Assembly: GCA_040220895.1 (NCBI GenBank) | Contig: JAVJVY010000019.1 | Span: 310,001 to 374,000 of the forward strand | Direction: 5' to 3' | Length of the DNA stretch: 64,000 nucleotides | From: UBA11591 sp040220895 | Lineage (GTDB): Bacteria; Bacteroidota; Bacteroidia; Flavobacteriales_E; Vicingaceae | Shown here: piece by piece, positions 1 through 8,519 of the stretch | Numbering within the stretch: the stretch's first letter is position 1 | Layout of the letters: every line of letters begins with the position of its first letter | Made by a program: the position numbers and the translations under genes | Notes under the pieces: generated by a model | What the model was told of the DNA's origin: nothing | Database searches by the model: none | What the model saw: the letters and a program-made list of their open reading frames with translations, nothing else

Positions 1-167
1 TAGGTGCCGACATCATTGCCATGGAGACCCATGGAAGGACGGGAATTAACCACATTGTCAATGGCAGTATTGCAGAAGACATCGCAAATCATGCCGGCGT
101 GCCCATGCTCACTTTTAGAATAAAAAAACCACCCAAGCCACAAGGCACTATTTTTCCTGAAATCTGA
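1..167 (+). CDS. Universal stress protein (UspA family), C-terminal fragment
   Basis: The open frame enters from the left edge of the window (codons in register with base 3) and stops with TGA at 165-167. It encodes about 54 residues containing GADIIAMETHGRTGINHIV and NGSIAEDIANHAGVPML, the last alpha/beta unit of UspA proteins, where the G-x2-G-x9-G(S/T) loop binds ATP. Family members are cytoplasmic stress proteins, often with two tandem Usp domains; how many this gene has cannot be seen. A short basic, proline-containing tail follows the domain. The gene ends 57 bp before the efflux operon, which has its own promoter, so the two are probably separate transcripts. Confidence 0.85.
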   Translation, partial: GADIIAMETHGRTGINHIVNGSIAEDIANHAGVPMLTFRIKKPPKPQGTIFPEI

Positions 168-182
168 AACTGGGTATTTCGA

Positions 183-211
183 TTGAGGCAATGCCTCATT
201 CCTTATCTTTG
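183..211 (+). promoter_or_regulatory. Promoter of the efflux operon with a palindromic operator-like site
   Basis: TTG at 183-185 and TATCTTTG at 204-211, 18 bp apart, match the Bacteroidota -33/-7 promoter (TTG, about 19 bp, TAnnTTTG). Between them lies a perfect palindrome TGAGGCA-A-TGCCTCA at 184-198. Its position in the promoter spacer is where a dimeric repressor or MerR-type activator would bind. The ATG of the ATPase gene is only 13 bp downstream of the -7 element. The match is seen in the sequence; regulator binding is inferred. Confidence 0.55.
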
Positions 212-224
212 GTGAGCACATCTC

Positions 225-896
225 ATGATCAGGATCACCAAACTAAATAAGTTTTATCGCGTAGGTAACCATCCTTTGCATGTCCTTAAGAATCTGGATA
301 TAAATATTGAAGATGGAGAGATGGTGGCCATCATGGGTTCGTCTGGCTCGGGTAAATCTACCTTATTGAATATTTTAGGCATTCTCGATGCGTATGATTC
401 AGGTGATTATTATTTGAACAATTTATTGATCAAGAACCTGACTGAAAAAAAGGCAGCCGAGTACCGGAATCGTTTTCTGGGATTTGTTTTTCAGTCCTTT
501 AATCTTATTCCTTTTAAAAACGCAGCCGAAAATGTGGCGCTGCCACTTTATTATCAGGGAATGGCTCGTAAACAGCGAATAAGGGAATCGGAGGCCATGT
601 TGGAAAGGGTAGGCTTGCTGGACTGGAAGACGCATTTGCCAAATGAACTATCAGGAGGGCAAAAACAACGTGTGGCCATCGCCAGGGCCCTGGTATCAAA
701 TCCAAAGCTTATTCTGGCCGATGAACCTACCGGTGCGCTGGACAGTACGACTTCTGGAGAAGTGCTGTCCTTACTTAAGGAGGTAAATGAACAGGGCATG
801 ACCGTTATCATTGTAACGCATGAAATGGACATCGCCCGTGGGGCGCATAGAATAGTCCACCTAAAAGATGGAGAGATCATAAATTCTACCTCATGA
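225..896 (+). CDS. ABC transporter ATP-binding protein (MacB/LolD-like)
   Basis: This 223-residue nucleotide-binding subunit would power the two FtsX-like permeases that follow. Visible motifs are Walker A GSSGSGKST (about residues 38-46), a Q-loop FVFQSFNL, the signature LSGGQKQRVAIARAL (about 142-156), Walker B LILADEPTGALD and the switch histidine in IIVTHEMD. The length and LADEPTGALD wording are typical of the MacB/LolD/FtsE family, which drives mechanotransmission rather than a transmembrane channel. It is the first gene of a four-gene operon and its TGA overlaps the next ATG by 4 bp (ATGA), suggesting translational coupling. The substrate cannot be told from the sequence. Confidence 0.93.
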   Translation: MIRITKLNKFYRVGNHPLHVLKNLDINIEDGEMVAIMGSSGSGKSTLLNILGILDAYDSGDYYLNNLLIKNLTEKKAAEYRNRFLGFVFQSFNLIPFKNAAENVALPLYYQGMARKQRIRESEAMLERVGLLDWKTHLPNELSGGQKQRVAIARALVSNPKLILADEPTGALDSTTSGEVLSLLKEVNEQGMTVIIVTHEMDIARGAHRIVHLKDGEIINSTS

Positions 897-2122
897 TCAG
901 ACTGGATCGCTGGCAAGAAATATACGATACGGTAAGTAAAAACAAACTGCGCACTGTTCTAACCGGATTTTCGGTAGCATGGGGAATTTTTATGCTTATT
1001 ATTCTCCTGGGCTCAGGTCAGGGCCTGAAGAATGGTTTTGAATTGGACTTCAAAGACGATGCCATTAACAGCATATGGCTTTGGGGAGGTGAAACATCAA
1101 TGCCTTATAAGGGCATCAAGCCAGGTAAGCGCATTGTTTTAAAGAACGCGGATCTCGAGTACATCAAACGGAACATGTCCGGGGTGGAATACATATCGGG
1201 CAGGTTCAACCGGTGGAATCAAAACATGGCATACCTGGACAATACCGGCTCGTTCCGGCTCAGAGCCGTGCACCCGGATCATCAAAAACTGGAAAATACA
1301 ATTATGGTCGAAGGCAGGTACATCAACGACCTGGATGTACGTGATTTTCGCAAGGTGACCGTCATCGGTGAGAAGGTCCGGAGTCAGTTGTTTGGCGATG
1401 TTGATCCAATTGGTAAGTACATCAACACTCAGGGCATGAATTTTAAGGTGGTTGGGATTTTTAAGGACGAAGGTTCTGAACGCGAAGAAGAAATGGTTTA
1501 CATACCCATTTCAACCGCTCAACGCGCTTTTAACGGAGCAGATGTCCTTCATCAAATCATGTTCACTACCGGAGACGCCGGTGTAGAAGAATCGATAAAA
1601 ATGGTCGAGCAGGTCACTTCGATTCTGGCCTCACGACACGTGTTTGACCCAGCCGACGACGATGCCCTTTATGTCAATAATCATACCGAGAATTATGAAA
1701 ATATCATGTCGGTATTGAATGCCATCACACTTTTTGTATGGATCATTGGTATCATGACCATCATTGCCGGCATTGTAGGTATTGGTAATATTATGATGAT
1801 CACGGTAAACGAACGAACCCGGGAAATTGGAATCAGAAAGGCAGTGGGAGCCAGCCCTTATTCGGTTATTCAACTCATCATGCAGGAGGCCGTTGTCATC
1901 ACGGCAATATCAGGTTATTTGGGAATGTTTGCCGGGATATTTCTTCTGGAATTTGTGTCGAGCATGATTACCGATCCGGGTATATTTTACAATCCTGAGG
2001 TCGATCTGGGACTGGCATTGCTCGCTACATTAATACTGATCGTAAGCGGTGCTGTCGCCGGTTTGGTACCCGCAATGAGGGCGGCGTCTATCCGCCCTAT
2101 TGAAGCCCTAAGAGACGAATAA
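893..2122 (+). CDS. FtsX-like/MacB-type ABC permease, first copy
   Basis: A 409-residue permease: one N-terminal membrane helix (about 20-42, after KLRTVLTGFSVAWGIF), a periplasmic MacB core domain (about 50-270) and three C-terminal helices carrying NERTREIGIRKAVGAS, the cytoplasmic coupling segment of FtsX-domain proteins, ending in AASIRPIEALRDE. This is the MacB topology (four helices, no fused ATPase), so it depends on the ATPase just upstream. The next gene starts at the base directly after its stop. With the second permease it probably forms a heterodimer; MacB itself is a homodimer. Candidate substrates for this family include lipids, peptides and macrolide-like compounds, but none can be assigned. 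Confidence 0.92.
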   Translation: MIRLDRWQEIYDTVSKNKLRTVLTGFSVAWGIFMLIILLGSGQGLKNGFELDFKDDAINSIWLWGGETSMPYKGIKPGKRIVLKNADLEYIKRNMSGVEYISGRFNRWNQNMAYLDNTGSFRLRAVHPDHQKLENTIMVEGRYINDLDVRDFRKVTVIGEKVRSQLFGDVDPIGKYINTQGMNFKVVGIFKDEGSEREEEMVYIPISTAQRAFNGADVLHQIMFTTGDAGVEESIKMVEQVTSILASRHVFDPADDDALYVNNHTENYENIMSVLNAITLFVWIIGIMTIIAGIVGIGNIMMITVNERTREIGIRKAVGASPYSVIQLIMQEAVVITAISGYLGMFAGIFLLEFVSSMITDPGIFYNPEVDLGLALLATLILIVSGAVAGLVPAMRAASIRPIEALRDE

Positions 2123-3361
2123 ATGGAGCGTTTAAAGGAAATATTTGAAGTGCTGAGCAAGAATAAATTGCGCACCTTTCTCACGTCGTTTGGGGTAGGG
2201 TGGGGAATATTAATGCTGGTGATCATGCTGGGTGCAGGCAAGGGTCTTGAGAACGGTGTGCGTCGCCAATTTGGTGGAATGGCGGCCAATTCCATGTTCA
2301 TGTGGACCCAGCCTACATCAATCCCCTACAAAGGCTTTAAAGAAGGGCGTTATTTTAATTTCAATAATTCCGATACCAAAGCACTGCGGGACAATATTCC
2401 AGAGATCGAATACATATCACCGGGCTTGCAATTGGGTGGTTGGCGCGGGGCCAACAATGTGAAAAGAGGTGACAAGATAGGTGCATTTGAGGTCAACGGC
2501 TTTACTCCGGATGCGCAATACGTCAAGCTGCTCAAAATACCCGAGGGTCGATTTATCAACGAGCGAGACATCCAAGAAAAGCGCAAGATCTGTTTGATTG
2601 GAAAGCGGGTTCAACAAGTATTGTTTAATGAAGGAGAAGAAATTATTGGCCAATACATTGAAGTACAAGGCGTTCATTTCAGAATCGTTGGCCTGTTTGA
2701 GTCGAGCCGATACGGCGATCAAGCCGACAATGAGAACCAATCAATCTACATCCCTTTTACCACTTTTCAATCGGCGTACAACATGGGGGACCGGGTGTTC
2801 TGGTACGTATTGACGGCTTATTCCGATGTTCCCGCCAGTATGGTGGAAGAAAAGGCCAAGAATTTATTGAAAGACAGGCACAGCGTCCATCCCGATGATC
2901 CCAGAGGAATTGGGGGGTTCAACTTGGCAGAGGAATTCCAGAAAGTAAATATGGTATTTGTAGGCATTCAATCCCTTTCCTGGTTCGTGGGCGTTCTCAC
3001 TTTGTTCGCTGGAATCATTGGCATCAGTAATATCATGCTTGTCATCATCAGAGAGCGAACCAAAGAGATAGGTATTCGCCGGTCGGTTGGTGCGACTCCA
3101 TGGTCGATCACATCGCAGATCATGCTAGAGTCCATTATCTTAACATCGGTTGCTGGGAGTCTGGGTCTTACCGTTGGGGTTTGGCTACTCGAAATTTTCG
3201 GCGATTTGATCGAGGACGACGCTTTTACCAACCCCGAGGTGGATTTTTCGGTGGCCATCACAGCCATCATCGTTTTAATATTTTCGGGTGTTCTTGCGGG
3301 TTTGATGCCCGCCAGTCGGGCAGTTCGCATTAATCCTGTCGATGCTTTAAGAAGTGAGTAA
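2123..3361 (+). CDS. FtsX-like/MacB-type ABC permease, second copy
   Basis: A 412-residue paralogue of the preceding gene with the same plan: N-terminal helix after KLRTFLTSFGVGWGIL, a MacB-like periplasmic domain, then three helices with RERTKEIGIRRSVGAT and the closing motif INPVDALRSE. The two permeases share wording at both ends (for example SIPYKG versus MPYKG in the periplasmic part), so they look like a tandem duplication that has diverged. It starts immediately after the TAA of the first copy, consistent with coupled translation and an obligate heterodimeric exporter. Substrate unknown. Confidence 0.92.
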   Translation: MERLKEIFEVLSKNKLRTFLTSFGVGWGILMLVIMLGAGKGLENGVRRQFGGMAANSMFMWTQPTSIPYKGFKEGRYFNFNNSDTKALRDNIPEIEYISPGLQLGGWRGANNVKRGDKIGAFEVNGFTPDAQYVKLLKIPEGRFINERDIQEKRKICLIGKRVQQVLFNEGEEIIGQYIEVQGVHFRIVGLFESSRYGDQADNENQSIYIPFTTFQSAYNMGDRVFWYVLTAYSDVPASMVEEKAKNLLKDRHSVHPDDPRGIGGFNLAEEFQKVNMVFVGIQSLSWFVGVLTLFAGIIGISNIMLVIIRERTKEIGIRRSVGATPWSITSQIMLESIILTSVAGSLGLTVGVWLLEIFGDLIEDDAFTNPEVDFSVAITAIIVLIFSGVLAGLMPASRAVRINPVDALRSE

Positions 3362-3372
3362 TAGTTGTAGAT

Positions 3373-4485
3373 TTGAAAATCGTGATAAAAAGAATATTAA
3401 AATATTTACTGGCCTTTCTCTTCGTGGCCCTGCTGATTTACACCTTTTATTACTTGTACCAAAAGAACCAGGAACCTGATGTGGTCTTTGAAACATCTAA
3501 AGTTTCGTACAAGGATATCGTAAAGCAGACAGTAGCAACCGGCAGCGTACTTCCAAGACAAGAGATTGAGATCAAACCCCAGGTTTCGGGCATTGTCGAT
3601 AAGATATATGTGCAGGAAGGAGACATCGTCAAAATTGGCGATCTGATCGCCAAGGTCAAGGTAATCCCAGATATGCTTACCCTGAGCAATGCTGAAAACC
3701 GACTCACCAGAGCCGAATTCGGATTTGAGAATGCCGAACTTGGCTTCAAAAGAAGTAAAAAGTTGTTCGACGATGAAGTCATTGCCATTGCAGAATTCCA
3801 GGACGCTGAACTCGCTTTTAAAAATGCCAAACAAGAACTGGAAGCAGCCAAGGAAAACCTGCAAATTGTGAGGGACGGAATGAGTGTGCGCTCGGGTGAA
3901 CTATCCAATACTTTGATTCGCTCGACGAAGGCGGGCACAGTGCTAGATGTGCCCATCGAAGAAGGCAACAGCGTGATTGAAACCAATAACTTCAACGATG
4001 GAACTACCATTGCCACGATCGCCGATCTGAGCGACATGGTTTTCGAAGGAAAAGTAGATGAATCTGAGGTAGGCAAGATTCAGACCGGTATGGCCATCTT
4101 ACTCCGCATTGGGGCTATCGCAGACGAAGTATATGACGCTAAACTTGAATACATTTCTCCAAAGGGAATTGAAGATAATGGCGCCATCCAATTTGAGATC
4201 AAGGCAGCCCTGGAATTAAAGGAAGGAAAGTTTATCAGGGCCGGTTACAGTGCCAATGCCGAAATCGTTCTTGATCGGCGCGACAGTGTTCTTGCTGTTA
4301 AGGAAAGTCTATTGACCTTTCACGGAGATTCCGCCTTTGTTGAAGTTGAAGAAGGAAACCAGCAATTTAAACTCCAATATGTGGAACTCGGCTTGTCGGA
4401 CGGCATCTATGCTGAATTGCTTTCTCCCTTGGATACAGCTTCGCGTTTAAAAATTCCAAATTTCAAAATTGAGCGCGGAGAATAG
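3373..4485 (+). CDS. Periplasmic adaptor (membrane-fusion) protein, HlyD/MacA type
   Basis: This 370-residue protein has an N-terminal membrane anchor (about 8-28), a biotinyl-lipoyl-like half at VLPRQEIEIKPQVSGIV, a helical hairpin rich in Glu/Ala/Lys (about 105-175) and a matching second lipoyl half at STKAGTVLDVPIEEG, followed by beta-barrel domains. In tripartite exporters such proteins bridge the inner-membrane permease to an outer-membrane channel. The start is TTG at 3373, with a stop codon six codons upstream; GTG at 3382 is an alternative that also leaves a good membrane anchor. It is the last gene of the operon; no TolC-like outer-membrane gene lies in the window. Confidence 0.88.
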   Translation: MKIVIKRILKYLLAFLFVALLIYTFYYLYQKNQEPDVVFETSKVSYKDIVKQTVATGSVLPRQEIEIKPQVSGIVDKIYVQEGDIVKIGDLIAKVKVIPDMLTLSNAENRLTRAEFGFENAELGFKRSKKLFDDEVIAIAEFQDAELAFKNAKQELEAAKENLQIVRDGMSVRSGELSNTLIRSTKAGTVLDVPIEEGNSVIETNNFNDGTTIATIADLSDMVFEGKVDESEVGKIQTGMAILLRIGAIADEVYDAKLEYISPKGIEDNGAIQFEIKAALELKEGKFIRAGYSANAEIVLDRRDSVLAVKESLLTFHGDSAFVEVEEGNQQFKLQYVELGLSDGIYAELLSPLDTASRLKIPNFKIERGE

Positions 4486-4521
4486 TTGGCTTAAATTTTC
4501 TGAAATCACTATCTTGGGCCT

Positions 4522-5529
4522 GTGCGCATAGTTATTGCAACTTTTTGTCTGTTATTTCTTCAAGCGGCTTCAGCTGCAGAAAAGGTCTATGTGCCATTTT
4601 TCTACGGTGAGAATGTCAGTCATCGCACGCTTATCTCGGCTACGACTTTATTTGCAGAATACATGAATGACAATGGTTTTTTTCAGGCCATTGTTTCCCA
4701 GAAAAGGGATACGGTGAAATTTGAATCTAACCTCAACGAGGTGCGCGAGAGTGCGGAATTGATGTCGGCGTCTTATTATACCATTGGTAAAATCATCCGC
4801 CTGGGAAGTTCTTATAATGTTTCTGTAAAACTCTATACCAATTCCAACAACTTGTTATTGTCAAGCGAGATCAGGCAGTGCAAAAGCCTGGATGATCTGC
4901 CTGTCATTCTTAAGGAATTGGCAGGTAAATTGGGTACTATGCGAAAATTTTCAAGAAGGGGAGATCTTGAACTTATTAGTGGTAGTGCGGCTGAAAAGCC
5001 AATTCGGTTGAAAAGTAATAAGTCAATTGGAGTTATAACCGGGGCCATGTTGCCCATGAACGCTGATGAAATAAAAAACATCAATGGCGGTTTTGGCGCA
5101 ATGATGTCCTTCGATACCAGATCTTACATTCTACAATTATCGGGAGAAGTGTATTACGGCAATGATAGTGTTGCTTCGCCCTTTGTAGGAGGTCAATATA
5201 AAAATCGTTATTTCAACGTGGGAGCCAATGTACTTTACCCCCTTAATTCGACCTACAATGCCCCCTTCGTATGCCTTGGTTCGGCTTTTACTTACAGAGA
5301 AACCGTAGTGAAAATGAACGCACTTAATTCGACTCCTCCAAGTCGCGGTTCAAGAGAATTCGATGCGGTTGACACAGGGTTGACCTTTACAGGCGGGGGC
5401 GGCTATATATTAAGAAGATCTTCGGATGCCACTTTATTCATCTATGGCAGAGGCTATGTTTACATGCCCGCCGTTGATCAGTTGGTTTATGGAGTCATGT
5501 TTAACCTCGCACTGACCTTTGGTTGGTAA
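4522..5529 (+). CDS. Secreted two-part protein: CsgG/FlgO-like N-domain plus outer-membrane barrel (unrecognised)
   Basis: I do not recognise a named family for the full 335 residues. A signal peptide (1-18, ending AASA) is followed by about 120 residues with the alternating helix/strand pattern of TolB/CsgG/FlgO-type domains (a threonine-rich attack on 'oldest locus' helix, then ASYYTIGKIIRLGSSYNVSV, where such domains compute a quantity from all copies), and then by about 170 residues of amphipathic strands ending NLALTFGW, with the terminal aromatic typical of outer-membrane barrels. The start is GTG at 4522, 36 bp after the efflux operon. A weak promoter-like TATCTTGG lies at 4510-4517, so it may be transcribed alone. 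Its stop overlaps nothing if the MscS gene starts at 5543. Domain assignment is by eye and uncertain. Confidence 0.6.
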   Translation: MRIVIATFCLLFLQAASAAEKVYVPFFYGENVSHRTLISATTLFAEYMNDNGFFQAIVSQKRDTVKFESNLNEVRESAELMSASYYTIGKIIRLGSSYNVSVKLYTNSNNLLLSSEIRQCKSLDDLPVILKELAGKLGTMRKFSRRGDLELISGSAAEKPIRLKSNKSIGVITGAMLPMNADEIKNINGGFGAMMSFDTRSYILQLSGEVYYGNDSVASPFVGGQYKNRYFNVGANVLYPLNSTYNAPFVCLGSAFTYRETVVKMNALNSTPPSRGSREFDAVDTGLTFTGGGGYILRRSSDATLFIYGRGYVYMPAVDQLVYGVMFNLALTFGW

Positions 5530-5542
5530 ATCTTCAACATTT

Positions 5543-6370
5543 ATGGATATTGATATTTCGAAATACACTGATCTAATAATTTCATTTTTAATTACAAATG
5601 GCGTGAAGCTACTTGTGGCCATTGTCGTTCTGCTTTTTGGACTTTGGGTGATCAAGGCCATAAATAAAGTGGTTAGGAGGAGAATGGAAAAGAAAAGTTT
5701 TGACCCAACGCTCCAACCCTTTATCCGCTCATTAATATCGAACCTTCTCAAAGTGCTCTTGGTCATTACGGTGATGAGCATGGTTGGCATTGAAATGACT
5801 TCTTTTATTGCAATTCTGGGAGCAGCAGGTTTGGCTGTTGGCCTGGCACTTTCGGGTACTTTACAAAATTTTGCCGGAGGTGTGATGATTTTAATCCTTA
5901 AACCATTTAAGGTTGGTGATCTGATTGAAACCTCTGGTTATAGAGGTGTCGTTAAAGAGATATTGATTTTTAACACCGTGCTCACAACGGTAGATAACAA
6001 GCGAGTAATTCTTCCCAATGGAGGACTTTCGACCAACTCCCTAATCAATTTTAACGCCGAATCCACAAGGCGGGTTGATTTTACCTTCGGCATAAGTTAT
6101 AATGATGATGTGGAAAAAGCCAAAAAGATCATTAACGATATCGTATCAGCTGATGACAGGATCCTGAAAGACCCACTACCATTTGTCAGAATGGGAGAAT
6201 TGGCAGACAGCTCTGTGAATATCATTACCCGCGTTTGGGTGGATACCCCTGAATACTGGAATGTTCATTTTGACATTCTCGAAAAGGTTTATGCGGCATT
6301 TAATGCAAACAATGTAAGCATCCCTTACCCGCAAATGGACGTACATGTTTCCGGTAATCAAGCGAATTAA
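5543..6370 (+). CDS. Small-conductance mechanosensitive channel (MscS family)
   Basis: A 275-residue MscS-type channel, which opens under membrane tension to release osmolytes. Three helices lie in the first 110 residues; the pore-lining third helix has the glycine/alanine-rich run GAAGLAVGLALSGTLQNFAGG, followed by the beta domain (VGDLIETSGYRGVVKEI, TTVDNKRVILPNG) and the C-terminal alpha/beta vestibule ending IPYPQMDVHV. Length and order match E. coli MscS (286 aa). The open frame extends to a TTG at 5519 inside the preceding gene, but the ATG at 5543 removes that overlap and gives the usual short N-terminus, so I prefer it. It lies convergently to the M1 peptidase gene. Confidence 0.93.
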   Translation: MDIDISKYTDLIISFLITNGVKLLVAIVVLLFGLWVIKAINKVVRRRMEKKSFDPTLQPFIRSLISNLLKVLLVITVMSMVGIEMTSFIAILGAAGLAVGLALSGTLQNFAGGVMILILKPFKVGDLIETSGYRGVVKEILIFNTVLTTVDNKRVILPNGGLSTNSLINFNAESTRRVDFTFGISYNDDVEKAKKIINDIVSADDRILKDPLPFVRMGELADSSVNIITRVWVDTPEYWNVHFDILEKVYAAFNANNVSIPYPQMDVHVSGNQAN

Positions 6371-6444
6371 TGCTCCAAGTTCTCTAATCGATATGACCTG
6401 CCAGGGACACAGTTCCTTTGTTGATTTTCAATCTTAATCTCAAA

Positions 6445-8265
6445 TCATTCTTCTTTTTGTCTGGGGTAGACATTGTTCCGGCGAACAAGATCCATGGTTC
6501 TTTTTAACGGATCAAATTCGATTACTGCGATCTCTTTTCTGGGAATGTCCACGTTTAAAGAATATTCTGGGTCGGTCCATTTCCATTCCGCACATTGAAT
6601 AAACGGTATTCCCATGTCATTTTCTTTGTTGCCATACATCATTCTTAGTGGAATATTGTACAGGTAAACTCGTCCATCCACCGTAGTAATTTTAAGGTCA
6701 ACCGGAAGCGGAAAGTCTCCATTGTTCTTCAATAAGACCGTGCTTGTTTTTCCATTTTTTTGAATCGATTCAACCGAGTAATCCACCTTTTTAGTGGTCT
6801 GAATGAAGTAGTTGAAATACCAATCGAGTTGGATGCCCGATTCGCGTTCTACGATCCGTTTAAAATCGCGGGGCTCGGGATGTCTGAATTGCCAGTCCTC
6901 ATAATAATGTTTGATGCTGTGGTGTAGCACTTCTTGACCAACGATGTAGCCGAGCTGGTTCAAGAGTATACAGCCCATCGAATACGCAGCTACCCCGTAT
7001 GCCCGGTTGGTTTTAAAATGATCGGAATGGGTGGAAAGGGGCTCGTACAAGCCCTTTTCGACCAACTTGAAATAAGATCGGTAATTGCCCTCCTGCGGAA
7101 AAAGATCTTTAATTCCAAATAGCGAATCCATTACCAGGTTGTCGTAATAGGTATTGAACCCTTCATCCATCCAGGGATACTTCCCCTCATTATTGGCAAG
7201 AACTCCTTGAAACCAACTATGGATGGATTCGTGAACCGTAACGCCGATCAGCCCCGGTAATTTCCCATTTCCCAGTATGAGTGTAGCCATCGGGTATTCC
7301 ATTCCGCCGTCACCAGCCTGAATAATGGAATAAGACGAATAGGGATACTTCCCGACCATTTTCTCCATCAGATCAAAGCACCTGGCGGCATATTCAGGAA
7401 GTGCTTCCCAATTTCTGATAATAGCAGTATCATTTTGATAGAAAAAATGAAGGGTGACACCACCATCGGTGACCTTGCTTGAGTGAAGGTAATCTGGGTC
7501 GGCTGCCCAAACGAAATCATGAACGTTTTCAGCGCGGAAATGCCAGGTTCTTTTGTCAGATTGGTTTTTCTGGGTTTGAACGGAATAACCTTTTCCTATT
7601 TCATTGGCGTTTTGAAGGATTCCAGTACCAGCTAAGGTATAAGCTGAATCAATGGTGATCTTCACATTAAAATCGCCCCATACGCCATGATATTCCCTTG
7701 CGATGTAAGGTATGGCATTCCAACCATCCTGATCGTATTCCACCAATTTGGGATACCATTGCGACATGGAATATTCAATGCCTTCTATATTGTCCCTGCC
7801 GGTGCGCCTTATTTGCTTTGGAACCTGACTTTCGAAATCCATTTCCAGGACAGTTTGGCCGCCCGGGGGAAGCGGCTTATTCAGAAATACTTTTAATATG
7901 GTACCAAATTCATGCGAATGCAGTTCGGATCCGTCTTGTTTCAATTTTTTAATTCGATGATAGCCAATCTCATCATCGGCTAATTCCGAAATCCGGCCTC
8001 CAATTCGTCTATCGGGATCTATGATGTTCTTGGACCGGGCATCCATCATACTGCCCGGCTGGAAGGCATTGTAGTATAAATGGTAAAATACGATGCGCAG
8101 GGTATCGGGCGAATTATTGGTGTACTCGATGCGTTGGTAACCAGTAAATGTGTGATGTTGTACATCCATGGCAATGTTCATCTCATATTTCACCTGTTGT
8201 TGCCAGTATTGGGCAGAAGCAAGAATTCCGACAAATAAGGAGGTAAATAAGAAAAGTGTTTTCAT
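6445..8265 (-). CDS. M1 family metallopeptidase (aminopeptidase-like), secreted
   Basis: A 606-residue zinc peptidase of the gluzincin clan. After a signal peptide (1-18, ending LASA) comes the saddle-shaped beta domain, then the catalytic domain with GDGGMEYPMATLI (the GxMEN exopeptidase-motif equivalent, here GGMEY), the zinc motif HESIH (H345, E346, H349) and the third ligand E368 in WMDEGFNTYYD, an exact HExxH-18-E spacing. Bacteroidota proteins of this type lack the long C-terminal armadillo domain of E. coli PepN, as here. It is probably periplasmic or surface-exposed and digests peptides. It stands alone; the closest neighbour upstream is divergent. Confidence 0.93.
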   Translation of the reverse strand: MKTLFLFTSLFVGILASAQYWQQQVKYEMNIAMDVQHHTFTGYQRIEYTNNSPDTLRIVFYHLYYNAFQPGSMMDARSKNIIDPDRRIGGRISELADDEIGYHRIKKLKQDGSELHSHEFGTILKVFLNKPLPPGGQTVLEMDFESQVPKQIRRTGRDNIEGIEYSMSQWYPKLVEYDQDGWNAIPYIAREYHGVWGDFNVKITIDSAYTLAGTGILQNANEIGKGYSVQTQKNQSDKRTWHFRAENVHDFVWAADPDYLHSSKVTDGGVTLHFFYQNDTAIIRNWEALPEYAARCFDLMEKMVGKYPYSSYSIIQAGDGGMEYPMATLILGNGKLPGLIGVTVHESIHSWFQGVLANNEGKYPWMDEGFNTYYDNLVMDSLFGIKDLFPQEGNYRSYFKLVEKGLYEPLSTHSDHFKTNRAYGVAAYSMGCILLNQLGYIVGQEVLHHSIKHYYEDWQFRHPEPRDFKRIVERESGIQLDWYFNYFIQTTKKVDYSVESIQKNGKTSTVLLKNNGDFPLPVDLKITTVDGRVYLYNIPLRMMYGNKENDMGIPFIQCAEWKWTDPEYSLNVDIPRKEIAVIEFDPLKRTMDLVRRNNVYPRQKEE

Positions 8266-8519
8266 GGATATTGTGGTTAACGCATTATTCGATTAGGTCT
8301 ATTTATTAATTTATTGGCTGTGGAGACCATATCTCTGGATCTATCCAAAAAAAATTATTGAAAATAATTAGGATCTGGATAAAGTGAATTAATGTGCGAA
8401 AATACAAATGAATGAAGACTTAAGACGCCTATTAATTAGTACATCTGGGCCAATTATTTATGGTTTTATTGATTTTGTGTTTGAAACAATTACCTTAGAC
8501 AGTACTCAAACTTCAAATT
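8266..8519. other. Divergent spacer between M1 peptidase and PKD/T9SS gene
   Basis: AT-rich 254 bp with no convincing gene. It holds a nested inverted repeat: TATCCA (8343-8348) with TGGATA (8376-8381) enclosing AATTATT-GAA-AATAATT (8353-8369). On the minus strand the inner hairpin is followed by a T run, so it could act as a weak attenuator ahead of the peptidase gene, but the stem is A/T only. The rightward promoter candidate is listed separately. Confidence 0.4.
8469..8498 (+). promoter_or_regulatory. Candidate promoter of the PKD/T9SS gene
   Basis: TTG at 8469-8471 and TACCTTAG at 8491-8498 are 19 bp apart, the spacing of the Bacteroidota promoter; the -7 element differs from TAnnTTTG at one base. 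The ATG at 8520 follows 21 bp later. Confidence 0.45.

Noticed and set aside
5519..5542. Longer N-terminus for the MscS gene from TTG 5519
   Set aside because: It overlaps the end of the preceding gene; ATG 5543 gives the usual length.
8343..8381. Terminator or riboswitch in the spacer after the M1 peptidase promoter region
   Set aside because: The hairpin is nearly all A/T with no GC clamp, so it is only mentioned as a weak attenuator possibility.
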